Source: Pseudidiomarina taiwanensis
Lineage (GTDB): Bacteria; Pseudomonadota; Gammaproteobacteria; Enterobacterales; Alteromonadaceae
Length of the DNA: 64,000 nt
Direction of reading: 5' to 3'
NCBI RefSeq assembly: GCF_003987435.1
Contig: NZ_PIQG01000003.1
Coordinates: 209,081 to 273,080 of the forward strand
Shown here: one piece after another, positions 32,423 through 44,513 of the stretch
Numbering within the stretch: position 1 is the first letter of the stretch
Layout of the letters: the number at the start of each line of letters is the position of its first letter
Notes under the pieces: generated by a model
The model's database searches: none
Told to the model about the DNA's origin: nothing
What the model saw: the letters and a program-made list of their open reading frames with translations, nothing else
Program-made: the position numbers and the translations under genes

Positions 32423-35400
32423 ATGTTTCTCTCAGATGTATCGGTAAAGCGTCCAGTTTTTGCCTCGGTCGTTAATATTCTATTATTGGTATTTGGTATC
32501 GTCTGCTTCACCATGTTGCCGTTGCGTGAATACCCTGACATCGATCCGCCTGTTGTTTCCATTGAAACCAGCTACCCTGGAGCGTCTGCGGAAATCGTTG
32601 AAACCCAAATAACTCAGGTCATCGAAGACCGCATCAGTGGTATTGAAGGGATTAAAAACATCAATTCAAGTAGCCGCAACGGGCGTTCGAATATCAGTAT
32701 TGAATTCCAGCTTAGTCGTGATATTGATGCTGCGGCAAACGATGTGCGCGATCGGGTATCTCGCGTTTTGGATAACCTGCCAGAACAAGTGGATCCTCCT
32801 GAAGTTTCGAAGTCGAATTCCGACGAGAGCACCATTGTTTGGTATAACCTTCGTTCTGAAACCATGGGCGTTTTAGAGCTAACGGATTACGCCGACCGCT
32901 ATATTGTCGATCGTTTATCTGTGGTAGATGGCGTTGCGCGGATTCAGCTCGGTGGTGGGCGCCGCTATGCCATGCGGGTCTGGCTTGATCGTGATGCCAT
33001 GGCGGCAAGGAATATCACCGTCAGTGATGTAGAAAGCCGCTTACGTGCCGAGAACGTGGAACTTCCAGCTGGTGAAGTTGAATCGGTCAGCCGTGAGTTC
33101 TCGGTTCGAGTTGCCCGCTCATACCTTACTCCTGAAGATTTCGAGCTACTCACCATCAAACGTGGTGAGGGGCAACAATTAGTGCGCTTGCGCGACATTG
33201 CCCGGATAGAAATGTCCGCCGAAAACGATAAAACTGAGTTTCGTGGTAACGGTATCAATATGATTGGTATCGGCATCATTAAGCAATCCAAGGCCAACAC
33301 CTTGGAAGTGGTCGATAATGTTGCCAAAGAAATCGCGTTGATTGAGCAAACCTTGCCCGAATCAATGTTTATCGTGCAAAGCTATGATTCATCCATCTTT
33401 ATCAAAGGCTCAATTAACGAGGTTTATAACACCCTCGGAATTGCCATCGGCTTGGTGGTGATCGTCATTTATCTATTCTTGGGGAATGTCCGCGCGACCA
33501 TTATCCCAACCCTGACCGTACCCGTCGCACTGATTGCCTCATATATTGCTTTATTTGCGTTAGGTTTTTCGATCAACTTGCTAACGTTGTTAGCGTTGGT
33601 ATTGGCGATTGGTTTGGTCGTCGATGATTCCATCGTGGTGCTAGAGAATATTTATCGGCGTATTGAAAAGGGCGAGCCGCCCTTACTTGCAGCCTATCGT
33701 GGTGCGCGCGAGGTCGGTTTTGCAGTTGTCGCCACCACTTTAGTGTTGGTCTCTGTGTTCGTGCCACTTGCATTCCTCGATGGCAACATAGGTCAATTGT
33801 TTACTGAGTTTGCGCTCGCGATTGCGGCTGCGGTGATTTTCTCGAGTATTGCAGCGCTAACGTTGTCACCGATGCTAAGCTCTAAAATATTAAAGCAACG
33901 GCAACGCAGTAGTCGTTTTGGGCAAACCGTCGATCGCTTGTTTGCGGGTCTTGAGCGCGCTTATCGTCGCACGTTAGCCAAGACCTTAGCCTACCCAAGT
34001 TTGGCCGCGGCATTGGTGATTGCATCAGGCTTTTTAGCGTTTGGTTTAGTTAAACTCATCCCGCAAGAATTCGTGCCACCTGAAGATCGCGGCACCTTCT
34101 TTGTTTCGGTGCGCAGTGCAGAAGGGGCGAGCTTTGAATCAAATGCAGAGAACATGCGCAAGATCGAGGCGATTCTGATGCCGTATACCGAGCAAGGCAA
34201 AATCGATCGATTACTGGTGCGTACGCCCGGATGGGGTGGCTCTGCAGGGGTTGCAATTGTTGGGGCGGTGCCGTTTGAGCAACGCGACTGGTCGACCTTT
34301 GAATTAATGAAAGAAATTTCAGCTGAATTGAGTCAAGTGCCCGGCGTGCAGGCGTTTGCCTTTATGCGCAGCGGCATAAGCGGTGGCAATAGTCGTCCGC
34401 TGCAATTTGTCATTCAAGGGAATACCTATGAAGAGTTGGCCATGTACCGCGATATCATTGTCGAGGAAGCCAGCCGCAACCCGAATTTAGTTAATATTGA
34501 TACGGATTATAAAGAAACCCTGCCGCAACTATTGATTCGTATCAATCAGGAGCGCGCGGCAGATTTAGGGGTATCAGTGGGTGATATTGGTCGTACGCTC
34601 GAAACTATGCTGGGTCAGCGCCGTGCGACAACCTATCTCGATCGCGGTGAAGAGTACGATGTCATCCTAGAGGGTGAGCGTTCTGATTATCAAAGCCCGA
34701 TGGGTATCGATAATATCTATGTGCGCTCAAATGTTACCGGTGAACTGATTCCTATGTCGAATTTAGTCACGGTGGAAGAGCGGGCAACCTCAGGTAGTTT
34801 AAATCGCTACAATCGGATGCGCAGTATTACCATCGAGGCGAACTTAGCCGAGGGATATTCACTCGGTGAAGCGCTCACCTACCTTGAAAATATTGTGCGC
34901 GAGAAACTTCCTGAAGATGTTTCGATTGACTACAAAGGTGAATCGCAACTCTATAAAGAAAGTGGTAGCTCAGTCATCTTTGTCTTTATCTTGGCCTTGG
35001 TGATTGCTTACTTGGTATTGGCGGCACAGTTTGAGAGCTTTATTCATCCACTGGTGATCATGTTGATGGTGCCTATGGCCTTCTTAGGCGCCGTGATTGG
35101 CTTGTACGCAGCTGGATTGAGCTTGAATATCTACAGCCAAATCGGCATCGTGATGCTCATCGGCTTGGCGGCCAAAAATGGTATTCTTATTGTTGAGTTC
35201 GCCAACCAGTTGCGTGACCGTGGGGTCAGTTTTGATCAGGCGATCTTGCAAGCCTCAGAGCAGCGCTTACGGCCGATCATGATGACGTCATTCACGACCT
35301 TGATGAGTGCCGTGCCATTGATTCTTGGTTCAGGTCCTGGAGCAGAGAGCCGAATGGTGATCGGTCTGGTTATCTTCTGCGGGGTGGCGTTGGCATCCTT

Positions 35401-35512
35401 GTTGACTGTGTTTGTTATTCCAAGCCTCTATTCATTGCTGGCTCGGAACACTTCATCACCAGAGCAACTTGAACGTGAGTTGGCAAAACTAGAAGAGCAG
35501 CATCCTCATTAG
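32423..35512 (+). CDS. RND efflux inner-membrane transporter (HAE1-type)
   Basis: A 1029-residue proton-driven multidrug exporter of the AcrB/MexF class. It begins MFLSDVSVKRPVFASVVNILL and has the paired domains: first membrane helix, large periplasmic loop, six-helix block with the proton-relay segment GLVVDDSIVVLENIYRR (Asp-Asp in helix 4), then the repeat in the second half with a relay Lys in LIGLAAKNGILIVEFAN. Substrate range cannot be read from sequence. The partner adaptor is immediately upstream and a perfect terminator follows. Confidence 0.94.
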   Translation: MFLSDVSVKRPVFASVVNILLLVFGIVCFTMLPLREYPDIDPPVVSIETSYPGASAEIVETQITQVIEDRISGIEGIKNINSSSRNGRSNISIEFQLSRDIDAAANDVRDRVSRVLDNLPEQVDPPEVSKSNSDESTIVWYNLRSETMGVLELTDYADRYIVDRLSVVDGVARIQLGGGRRYAMRVWLDRDAMAARNITVSDVESRLRAENVELPAGEVESVSREFSVRVARSYLTPEDFELLTIKRGEGQQLVRLRDIARIEMSAENDKTEFRGNGINMIGIGIIKQSKANTLEVVDNVAKEIALIEQTLPESMFIVQSYDSSIFIKGSINEVYNTLGIAIGLVVIVIYLFLGNVRATIIPTLTVPVALIASYIALFALGFSINLLTLLALVLAIGLVVDDSIVVLENIYRRIEKGEPPLLAAYRGAREVGFAVVATTLVLVSVFVPLAFLDGNIGQLFTEFALAIAAAVIFSSIAALTLSPMLSSKILKQRQRSSRFGQTVDRLFAGLERAYRRTLAKTLAYPSLAAALVIASGFLAFGLVKLIPQEFVPPEDRGTFFVSVRSAEGASFESNAENMRKIEAILMPYTEQGKIDRLLVRTPGWGGSAGVAIVGAVPFEQRDWSTFELMKEISAELSQVPGVQAFAFMRSGISGGNSRPLQFVIQGNTYEELAMYRDIIVEEASRNPNLVNIDTDYKETLPQLLIRINQERAADLGVSVGDIGRTLETMLGQRRATTYLDRGEEYDVILEGERSDYQSPMGIDNIYVRSNVTGELIPMSNLVTVEERATSGSLNRYNRMRSITIEANLAEGYSLGEALTYLENIVREKLPEDVSIDYKGESQLYKESGSSVIFVFILALVIAYLVLAAQFESFIHPLVIMLMVPMAFLGAVIGLYAAGLSLNIYSQIGIVMLIGLAAKNGILIVEFANQLRDRGVSFDQAILQASEQRLRPIMMTSFTTLMSAVPLILGSGPGAESRMVIGLVIFCGVALASLLTVFVIPSLYSLLARNTSSPEQLERELAKLEEQHPH

Positions 35513-35533
35513 GGAAATGCTTTTAAAGAGAAT

Positions 35534-35561
35534 AAAAAAGGCGCCAATTGGCGCCTTTTTT
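35534..35561. terminator. Perfect palindromic terminator between RND pump and psd
   Basis: AAAAAAGGCGCCAATTGGCG followed by CCTTTTTT is a fully palindromic 28-base element with A and T runs, able to end transcription from both convergent genes. Confidence 0.92.
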
Positions 35562-35562
35562 A

Positions 35563-36432
35563 TTACTCAGGACGATGCCCGAGAACTTGTCCCATTCGCG
35601 TCACCGTACCTGCGGTTAGGCTTTGTTCAAATTCAATCATATCTTTCGGAAAGGTCATGACGACAGTTGAACCCAATTTGAAGTGTCCCATCTCGTCACC
35701 TTTTTTCAGCTCGATGCGCTGGCTTCCCTGAGTTGGATAGTCCCAACGATGCACATCAGGCCCAGTGGGTGGGGTGACAGTCCCTGCCCAAACGGTGCCA
35801 ATACTGGCAACGATAGTCGCACCGACAAGCACCATCGCAAACGGACCTTGTTCGCTTTCAAAAATAGCAACAACCCGCTCGTTACGGGCAAATAAATTAG
35901 GTACGTTGGCAGCGGTAAGCGGATTAACTGAGAATAAATCACCGGGAATATAAACCATCCGGCGCAACACACCGTCACATGGCATGTGAATTCGGTGATA
36001 ATCTTTCGGAGCAAGATAAATCGTTGCAAATTGCCCATCGCGGAATGGATGTGCATCACGCGGATCGCCGCCTAGTAACTCGGTCAGGCTGTAATCATGC
36101 CCCTTGGCTTGGAAAATACGACCTTCTTTAATCTCGCCAAGCTGACTCACCGCACCATCGACCGGGTGGGCAAAGGCTTGCTCTGCATCTGCAATCAGCG
36201 GGCGCAGTTCGGGTTTCAGTTGACGCGTAAAGAAGTCATTAAAAGTACGATAGGCCTTGGGACTTTCGTGAATGGCTTCGCTCATATCAATTTTATAGGT
36301 GCGGATAAACCAGCGGATAAACAGCTGAGTAAAAACGCCCGCGCGCGCCGCCGCAAATTTGCCCACAAGTCGTGACAGTGCATGCTTTGGCATCACATAC
36401 TGAAGTTGGATTTTGAGTCGATCAAAATTCAC
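35563..36432 (-). CDS. psd: Phosphatidylserine decarboxylase proenzyme
   Basis: A 289-residue membrane-associated enzyme making phosphatidylethanolamine. The self-cleavage motif LGST is present with the pyruvoyl-forming Ser at 255 (E. coli 254), and [11 protein letters not shown] and [10 protein letters not shown] hold conserved His and Asp residues. The start is a GTG at 36432 that overlaps the rsgA stop as GTGA, with GAGGGG upstream, so the two genes are translationally coupled, an arrangement shared with E. coli rsgA-psd. Confidence 0.95.
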   Translation of the reverse strand: MNFDRLKIQLQYVMPKHALSRLVGKFAAARAGVFTQLFIRWFIRTYKIDMSEAIHESPKAYRTFNDFFTRQLKPELRPLIADAEQAFAHPVDGAVSQLGEIKEGRIFQAKGHDYSLTELLGGDPRDAHPFRDGQFATIYLAPKDYHRIHMPCDGVLRRMVYIPGDLFSVNPLTAANVPNLFARNERVVAIFESEQGPFAMVLVGATIVASIGTVWAGTVTPPTGPDVHRWDYPTQGSQRIELKKGDEMGHFKLGSTVVMTFPKDMIEFEQSLTAGTVTRMGQVLGHRPE

Positions 36433-37487
36433 GATTTATCCCCTCGAGGTACTACTCTTGATGGCTTTTGTTGTGCCATCGATTCAATAATTCGATGAAA
36501 ATTAGCGAGCCGTTCTGGCGCTAATTCACCCTGTTCTACTGCTGCCTCAACCGCACAACCAGGGTCCCCCTGATGTTTACAGTCTCGGAATTTGCAGCCC
36601 CCCAAATATGGGCGAAAATCTGTGAAGCACCAGGCGACGCGTTCTGGCTCGAGATGCCATAACGCAAACTCCCGAATACCTGGCGAATCGATTAGGACGC
36701 CACCTTCCGGTAAGGTATAACGCGTGGCGACCGTGGTGGTATGTTGACCGAGTCCAGAACCTTCGGAAACTTGGTTCACTTGGGTCTCAACTTCAGGTAG
36801 CAGGACATTCACGAGTGACGATTTCCCCACTCCAGATTGGCCCACAACAATCGAGACGCGCCCACCAAGTTGCTGGCGCAGCGCCGACATACCAATATTC
36901 TCTTTCGCACTGACTTGGATCACTTTATAGCCAATTGCTTCGTAACGTTGCAGTGCTGAAATGATCTCATCGCGTTCTGCTGGCGCTATTGTGGCGAGCA
37001 GATCGGCCTTATTCAATATAATGATCGGGGTAATCTCAATGTCTTCACAGGCGACCAGGTAACGGTCGATGATTTGACTCGAAAACACCGGCAACACACT
37101 GCTCACAATCAGGATCTGGTCAATATTTGCCGCGACCGGTTTCACCCCATCATAATAATCAGGGCGACTTAGTAGCGAACGACGTGGCTGAACGGCCTCG
37201 ATAACCCCGCTGACATTATCATTTTGTTCGGTGAGTCGATGCCAAATGACTTCATCACCGCAGACCAGAGACTCAATGGTACGACGAATATGACAGCGAT
37301 GAAGCTGTTCGTTCGCATCGGCAATAATAGCTTGTTGCCCAAACCGACTGACGACAATACCGAACTCACCATGACTTGCTGTCAGGCTATCAAGCTCAGC
37401 ATCCACTTCGGCCTGCTCAATCCGCTTCTTCTGATTGGCGCGCACGCGTCTTAATTGACCTTTGTTTAATCGTCGTTGTTTTGCCAC
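36429..37487 (-). CDS. rsgA: Small ribosomal subunit biogenesis GTPase RsgA
   Basis: A 352-residue circularly permuted GTPase that helps mature the 30S subunit. After an N-terminal basic segment and OB-fold come the G4 motif NKAD, then the P-loop [12 protein letters not shown] (about 218-229) and G3 DSPG, in the permuted order. The C-terminal zinc knuckle is [14 protein letters not shown]. It precedes psd (overlap of four bases) and is divergent from orn, the normal order in gammaproteobacteria. Confidence 0.96.
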   Translation of the reverse strand: MAKQRRLNKGQLRRVRANQKKRIEQAEVDAELDSLTASHGEFGIVVSRFGQQAIIADANEQLHRCHIRRTIESLVCGDEVIWHRLTEQNDNVSGVIEAVQPRRSLLSRPDYYDGVKPVAANIDQILIVSSVLPVFSSQIIDRYLVACEDIEITPIIILNKADLLATIAPAERDEIISALQRYEAIGYKVIQVSAKENIGMSALRQQLGGRVSIVVGQSGVGKSSLVNVLLPEVETQVNQVSEGSGLGQHTTTVATRYTLPEGGVLIDSPGIREFALWHLEPERVAWCFTDFRPYLGGCKFRDCKHQGDPGCAVEAAVEQGELAPERLANFHRIIESMAQQKPSRVVPRGDKS

Positions 37488-37520
37488 AGGCTTTTAGTTT
37501 TGCGTTACACTAGGTTTATA

Positions 37521-37544
37521 AATAGTGGCGAATGATACACTATT
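37521..37544. promoter_or_regulatory. Inverted repeat in the rsgA/orn divergent region
   Basis: AATAGTG (37521-37527) and CACTATT (37538-37544) are perfect 7-base arms separated by ten bases. The repeat lies midway between two divergent starts, so it could be an operator or simply part of two back-to-back promoters. Confidence 0.35.
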
Positions 37545-37596
37545 CAAGCTTATTTCGCCTAAACTTCGTGCAACCTGTAATTAAAAAGAGAAGCAA

Positions 37597-38148
37597 ATGC
37601 CTGCCACAGCTGACCGTTTAATTTGGATCGATCTCGAGATGACCGGGCTTGAGCCTGATGAGCATGTGATCATTGAAGTCGCAACGATTGTGACCGACCA
37701 GCAACTGAATATTTTGGCAGAAGGGCCCGTATTTGCGGTTCATCAAACTGCGGAAGAGCTAGCGAAAATGGATGCTTGGAATGTCCAAACCCATACTGGC
37801 TCGGGCTTAGTTGAACGGGTTGAGCAGAGTCCATTTGATGAGGCCCAAGTCGAACAACAAACTCTCGATTTTTTGCGCGAGTGGTGTACACCTAACAGCT
37901 CGCCGATGTGCGGCAACAGTATTTGCCAAGATCGCCGGTTTTTAGCGCGCCATATGCCGGAGTTAGAAGCCTTTTTCCACTATCGCAACCTAGACGTCTC
38001 AACCATCAAGCAGCTGGCGAAATACTGGGCCCCAACAGTCGCTGCAGGGTTAACGAAGAAGGGTATGCACACCGCACTTGAAGATATTCGAGAATCTATT
38101 GATGAGCTAGCGTATTATCGTGCCCACTTTTTCAACATTCAGTCATAA
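37597..38148 (+). CDS. orn: Oligoribonuclease
   Basis: A 183-residue DEDDh exonuclease that finishes RNA decay by hydrolysing di- to pentanucleotides, including pGpG from cyclic-di-GMP. Asp12 and Glu14 (WIDLEMTGL) form the first metal site; [10 protein letters not shown] and the [11 protein letters not shown] segment supply the remaining DEDDh residues. The length matches E. coli Orn (181). AAGAGAAG precedes the ATG. Confidence 0.97.
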   Translation: MPATADRLIWIDLEMTGLEPDEHVIIEVATIVTDQQLNILAEGPVFAVHQTAEELAKMDAWNVQTHTGSGLVERVEQSPFDEAQVEQQTLDFLREWCTPNSSPMCGNSICQDRRFLARHMPELEAFFHYRNLDVSTIKQLAKYWAPTVAAGLTKKGMHTALEDIRESIDELAYYRAHFFNIQS

Positions 38149-38164
38149 AGTCGGTTAAAAACGG

Positions 38165-38192
38165 TTGCAATGCGCCGTGAATACAGTAAAAT
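38165..38192 (+). promoter_or_regulatory. Promoter of the tRNA-Gly pair
   Basis: TTGCAA (38165-38170) and TAAAAT (38187-38192) are 16 bases apart, with a GC-rich discriminator (TCGCCTCCG) after the -10, the pattern of growth-rate and stringently controlled stable-RNA promoters. Confidence 0.7.
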
Positions 38193-38228
38193 TCGCCTCC
38201 GTTATTAGCGATGTGCTAGCGATGATAT

Positions 38229-38304
38229 GCGGGAATAGCTCAGCTGGTAGAGCACAACCTTGCCAAGGTTGGGGTCGCGAGTTCGAATCTCGTTTCCCGC
38301 TCCA
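38229..38304 (+). tRNA. tRNA-Gly (GCC), copy 1
   Basis: A 76-base cloverleaf: acceptor GCGGGAA pairs with TTCCCGC, D-arm AGCTCAGCTGGTAGAGC, anticodon stem-loop with GCC, T-arm with GGTTCGAATC-type sequence (GAGTTCGAATCTC) and encoded CCA end. Confidence 0.97.
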
Positions 38305-38332
38305 ATTTCATCCCATCGCCACCAGATTCTAA

Positions 38333-38408
38333 GCGGGAATAGCTCAGCTGGTAGAGCACAACCTTGCCAAGGTTGGGGTCGCGAGTTCGAATCTCGTTTC
38401 CCGCTCCA
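38333..38408 (+). tRNA. tRNA-Gly (GCC), copy 2
   Basis: A second 76-base copy with the same sequence as copy 1, including the encoded CCA, 28 bases downstream. The two are probably processed from one transcript that ends at the terminator at 38415-38443. Confidence 0.97.
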
Positions 38409-38414
38409 AATTTC

Positions 38415-40743
<2,329 letters not shown>

Positions 40744-40762
40744 TTCGGTTCATCTGGTAAAC

Positions 40763-40793
40763 AAAAAGCCCGTCATAGCGACGGGCTTTTTTA
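40763..40793. terminator. Bidirectional terminator between katG and the amidohydrolase
   Basis: AAAAAGCCCGTC pairs with GACGGGCTTTTTT around ATAGC; A and T runs on both sides let it serve both convergent genes. Confidence 0.9.
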
Positions 40794-42188
40794 TTATTCG
40801 AATTCACTCAAAAGTGCTTCATCGACAACGCCACCATATTTATAAATGACGCCATCTTTCATCACCATATCGACATCGCGCACGATATTCATATATTTCA
40901 GCACATCTCCGCGGACGGCGATAATATCTGCGACTTTGCCGGGAGTGACTGAGCCGTAACGATCTTGCACGCCCATCATCACCGCTGGCCAATAGGTTGC
41001 GGCACGGATTGTTTCGAGTGCATCAAAGCCCATGTCGTGAACCCATACCGCCATTTCTTGCCAGGTAGACTGACAATGAAACTTCATCGGAATACCAGAA
41101 TCGGTACCGACTAACATCATCACCCCGGTCTCACGCAACTGATTGATCTTGTTGCGAATGGTTGGTGTGCGTAACGGCGTTAGCTGAGAGTAACTTAAGT
41201 GCCCGGGCTTGGCGATGGATTGCTTGATATCAGCAATGGTGTCGGGCTTGAGACCGCGCTCCCAGCACGCATCATCAAGCTCTTCTGGGTTGGCGACTAA
41301 ATCGGGATAGGTGAATAACCCTTCCATCGTCGGAGTCCAAAACAGCAGGCCGTCGAAGATACCTGTTGCGGTGCGCTCTACCAAGGTATCGAGGACATCC
41401 TGCGGATAGCCAGGGGCCGTTGTCAGGCCAGTATGCTCAAAGTTATCGATGCCAATTTCTACCCCAATGCGAATCTCGTCGGGTTTATGGGCATGGGCAA
41501 CCACTTTCATGCCGAGCCGATGTGCTTCGTCGACAATGGCTTGGGCGACAGACCGATCCATATCGTCATGATCGATAAGTTTAACGATTTCCATCCCAGC
41601 CGCATGCAGCCGCTGCACTTTCTCTTGTGCATCCGCAATTGATTTAACTTCCCAGCGATAATGGCGTTGCCACTCGTCCACTTCAGCTTGCAAAAACGGT
41701 CCCGAAGTATACAAAGTAGGACCAGGAATTTCGCCATTGCGTAAGCGCTCTTTGATCGCTACTGAGTCCTCTAAAGGTGCGCCTAAATCGCGGACACTGG
41801 TAATGCCTGCGAGTAATAATTGAACCAGTGCTGCCGGCATGATTTCATCCACTTGGCGGTCGCGATAGGCTTCTTGCCAATGGGTATAATTGGCGTGTCC
41901 AACCAGCATAATGTGGGCATGACTCTCCCATAAACCCGGCATGACATCATGACCTTCAGTTGAGACAACACGGTAGCCTTCAGGTACTGGGAGCGAGTCA
42001 GTATTACCGACTTGCTCGATGATGCCGTCGTTGATCAAAATCACGCTATTGCGTATCGGTAACTCCGCGGTACCGTCAATTAAACGGCCGCCGACCAAAG
42101 CAATTTTCTCGGCAAACGCAGGGCTGCTGGTTGCTAACAAGGAGCCGACCAGCGCGGCTGCAGCTAAAAGTTTGGGGAATGGGCGCAT
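40794..42188 (-). CDS. Exported amidohydrolase (imidazolonepropionase-like)
   Basis: A 464-residue metal-dependent hydrolase. The start at 42188 is supported by GAGG eight bases upstream and a signal peptide (MRPFPKLLAAAALVGSLLA...AFA). The fold is the amidohydrolase beta-barrel: N-terminal GGRLIDGTAELPIRNSVI strand set, the metal pair in MPGLWESHAHIML (HAH), HAHKP, FEHTG, and the Asp of GTDSGIPM. Related enzymes include Xaa-Pro dipeptidases (prolidases) and other secreted hydrolases, so a peptidase role is possible; the substrate cannot be read here. Confidence 0.85.
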   Translation of the reverse strand: MRPFPKLLAAAALVGSLLATSSPAFAEKIALVGGRLIDGTAELPIRNSVILINDGIIEQVGNTDSLPVPEGYRVVSTEGHDVMPGLWESHAHIMLVGHANYTHWQEAYRDRQVDEIMPAALVQLLLAGITSVRDLGAPLEDSVAIKERLRNGEIPGPTLYTSGPFLQAEVDEWQRHYRWEVKSIADAQEKVQRLHAAGMEIVKLIDHDDMDRSVAQAIVDEAHRLGMKVVAHAHKPDEIRIGVEIGIDNFEHTGLTTAPGYPQDVLDTLVERTATGIFDGLLFWTPTMEGLFTYPDLVANPEELDDACWERGLKPDTIADIKQSIAKPGHLSYSQLTPLRTPTIRNKINQLRETGVMMLVGTDSGIPMKFHCQSTWQEMAVWVHDMGFDALETIRAATYWPAVMMGVQDRYGSVTPGKVADIIAVRGDVLKYMNIVRDVDMVMKDGVIYKYGGVVDEALLSEFE

Positions 42189-42273
42189 AAGTAAAACCTC
42201 AAAATCTACAAGGACTTTCACCGTACGCCCTCGGATTTGCCAATGCAATACCGTTAATCGTAGAAATTGATCG

Positions 42274-42669
42274 TTACAAAGCTTTCAGCATCGCCCAGAA
42301 AATCCGCAACCAGCCGAGGATAAAGGCAGCTCCACCGAGAGGTGTAATTGGACCGAACCATTTTTGCCCAGTTAGCGCGAGCAGATAGAGACTGCCCGAA
42401 AACAATAAAATTCCAACGGCGAGCAGGATTCCACCACTGCGTAAGCCCTTTGCTTGCGGGTAGGCATGGGTGAGTGCAGCGACAAAAAGTAAGCCCAGTG
42501 CATGATAAATCTGATATTGCACTCCGGTTTGAAAGACCGCCAGAGCATTCGCTTCAAGTTGCGTTTTCAGCGCGTGGGCGGCAAAGGCGCCAAGGGCGAT
42601 CCCCACCGCCATGTTAAATGCCCCGAGTAAGGCAAAAATCCGTACCATACGGTTCTCACTTATCGACAT
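42274..42669 (-). CDS. DUF423 inner-membrane protein
   Basis: A 131-residue protein with about four membrane helices in the DUF423 pattern (LGAFNMAVGIALGAFAAHAL, then the FQTGVQYQIYHALGLL segment and PLGGAAFILGWL), like E. coli YgdD. The exact start is uncertain: ATG at 42669 or the later ATG at 42648 that begins MVRIFALL; neither has a strong ribosome site. It lies 85 bases upstream of the amidohydrolase on the same strand and is divergent from maoP. Confidence 0.88.
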   Translation of the reverse strand: MSISENRMVRIFALLGAFNMAVGIALGAFAAHALKTQLEANALAVFQTGVQYQIYHALGLLFVAALTHAYPQAKGLRSGGILLAVGILLFSGSLYLLALTGQKWFGPITPLGGAAFILGWLRIFWAMLKAL

Positions 42670-42693
42670 AGTTAAGGTTAGAGAAAAATTTTA

Positions 42694-42722
42694 TTGACAA
42701 GAATTCATTTGCACTCTATATC
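42694..42722 (+). promoter_or_regulatory. Sigma-70 promoter of maoP
   Basis: TTGACA (42694-42699) and TATATC (42717-42722) are 17 bases apart, an almost ideal sigma-70 promoter, about 70 bases before the maoP start. Confidence 0.8.
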
Positions 42723-42791
42723 GTCTTTGTCTTTCATAAAGACCTGAAAATTACTATTTCCGTGGTTGTTAGTTTAAAGGATGGGTTAAGC

Positions 42792-43157
42792 ATGGCAACA
42801 GTTGACCGCGAACAAATTATTCGGAAGCCGTTTAACGACTTCAAAAACTATCCTTATGGGTTTGCTCGCTCGGGTGACTTTTCAATTCGGGAGAGTGACT
42901 TGCTGTTAAAACATGGCAGCTTAGCGTTAGCGCTGATGAATAGCGAAATTGAGCCTGAGTCAGCTGAAGAGCAATCGCTGCTCGCGGTAGCACTGGGGCA
43001 GAAAGCGGCAGAAACGCCACTAGAGAAAGCCTGGAGCAAATACTTAGCGCGGATTAACCGTCCTAAAGTCGGTAGCATGTATGGTCGCAGTCGACCGAAC
43101 GATGAAAGCTTCGAAATGAGCGGAGCCGATGACGACGACTTGGTCATGGAAGATTAA
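42792..43157 (+). CDS. maoP: Macrodomain Ori organisation protein MaoP (DUF413)
   Basis: A 121-residue DUF413 protein. FNDFKNYPYGFARSGDFSI and EKAWSKYLARINRPK closely follow E. coli MaoP/YifE (KHYPRGFSRHGDFTI, then VWSKYMTRIKRPK). In E. coli MaoP acts with the maoS site to constrain the Ori macrodomain. The ATG at 42792 follows AAAGGATGG; an earlier in-frame start at 42762 is less likely. The C-terminus is acidic. I did not identify a maoS-like site. Confidence 0.88.
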   Translation: MATVDREQIIRKPFNDFKNYPYGFARSGDFSIRESDLLLKHGSLALALMNSEIEPESAEEQSLLAVALGQKAAETPLEKAWSKYLARINRPKVGSMYGRSRPNDESFEMSGADDDDLVMED

Positions 43158-43182
43158 AAAGGCGCCTTGCGGCGCCTTTTTT
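43156..43182. terminator. Terminator between maoP and purD
   Basis: AAAAAGGCGCC and GGCGCCTTTTTT pair around TTGC; it overlaps the maoP stop and, with A runs on the left, can also stop the convergent purD transcript. Confidence 0.9.
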
Positions 43183-43211
43183 GTGGGTGACTTTTAATTT
43201 TAAGTCGGAGG

Positions 43212-44507
43212 TTACTGAGTTTCTTGCTCTCGCTTGATAGCGCGATGCGCAATATCAGTTCGATAGTAAACATCGTCCCAGTTAATCTTGGCTACGCCCT
43301 GATAAGCTCTGGCTTGTGCCGTGGTGACATTGTCACCCAAGGCCGTTACGCACAATACGCGTCCGCCTTGCGTCGTCACTTCACCTTGTTCGTTTTCTGC
43401 AGTGCCCGCATGGAAGACTTTGATATCGCTATCTTTGATCGCGTCTAAACCGTGGATCACATCACCTTTACGATAACTCTCGGGGTAGCCGCCTGCGGCC
43501 ATCACCACCCCAACCGTTGCGCGCGGATCAAAGGCAATATCCTGTCCAGCTAGGCGTTGCTCACAGGCCAGTTGGCAGAGTTCCACCAAGTCAGATTGTA
43601 AGCGCATCATAATCGGTTGTGTTTCAGGGTCACCGAAGCGACAGTTGAATTCGAGCACTTTAGCGGTGCCATCGGGTGCGACCATTAAGCCAGCATAGAG
43701 AAAGCCAGTGTAGGGGTGGCCTTCAGCAGCCATCCCCGCAACCGTCGGCTCAATCACATGTTGCATGACCCAATCATGCACACTCGGAGTCACCACAGGC
43801 GCAGGAGAGTAAGCGCCCATACCGCCAGTATTCGGGCCCTTGTCGCCATTATCACGGGCTTTATGGTCTTGGCTGGAGGCAAAGGGCAGTGCTGTTTTAC
43901 CGTCTACCATAACGATAAAGCTGGCTTCTTCGCCTACTAAAAATTCTTCAATGACCACCCGACTCCCGGCATCACCAAATTTGTTCCCTGCCAACATATC
44001 GTCAATAGCGGCGAAAGCCTCGGCTTCGGTTTGCGCAATAATAACGCCTTTCCCCGCAGCTAAGCCGTCTGCTTTAATGACGATTGGGGTACCATGTTCG
44101 CTGACATACGCTTTGGCCGCGTCAATCTCGGTAAAGGTTCCATATGCTGCCGTGGGGATCTGGTGGCGTGCCAGGAAGTCCTTACTAAAGGCCTTTGAGC
44201 CTTCTAACTGGGCCGCACCTTGGGTTGGGCCAAAGATCGCAAGTCCAGCTGCGCGAAAACGATCGACGACACCAGCAACAAGGGGCGCCTCAGGACCAAC
44301 AATTGTCATGCCCACTTGGTGCTCTTGGGCAAAGGCTAATAAAGCATCAATGTCCTCTGCCGCAATTGCGACATTGGTGAGTTTTGCTTCATGTGCTGTT
44401 CCGGCGTTCCCAGGGGCAACAAAAACATGCTCAACTTGCGGTGATTGCGCAGCTTTCCACGCTAAGGCATGCTCACGGCCGCCGCCACCGATAACCAATA
44501 CATTCAT
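43212..44507 (-). CDS. purD: Phosphoribosylamine--glycine ligase
   Basis: A 431-residue ATP-grasp enzyme (GAR synthetase) for purine synthesis. MNVLVIGGGGREHALAWK at the N-terminus, the GPEAPLVAGVVDRF segment, IVIKADGLAAGKGV, the SSQDHKARDNGDKGPNTGGMGAYSP signature (in pieces) and EFNCRFGDPETQ are all present. It begins six bases after the exported methyltransferase gene, which itself follows purH, so a three-gene transcript is likely. Confidence 0.97.
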   Translation of the reverse strand: MNVLVIGGGGREHALAWKAAQSPQVEHVFVAPGNAGTAHEAKLTNVAIAAEDIDALLAFAQEHQVGMTIVGPEAPLVAGVVDRFRAAGLAIFGPTQGAAQLEGSKAFSKDFLARHQIPTAAYGTFTEIDAAKAYVSEHGTPIVIKADGLAAGKGVIIAQTEAEAFAAIDDMLAGNKFGDAGSRVVIEEFLVGEEASFIVMVDGKTALPFASSQDHKARDNGDKGPNTGGMGAYSPAPVVTPSVHDWVMQHVIEPTVAGMAAEGHPYTGFLYAGLMVAPDGTAKVLEFNCRFGDPETQPIMMRLQSDLVELCQLACEQRLAGQDIAFDPRATVGVVMAAGGYPESYRKGDVIHGLDAIKDSDIKVFHAGTAENEQGEVTTQGGRVLCVTALGDNVTTAQARAYQGVAKINWDDVYYRTDIAHRAIKREQETQ

Positions 44508-44513
44508 CTCAAT

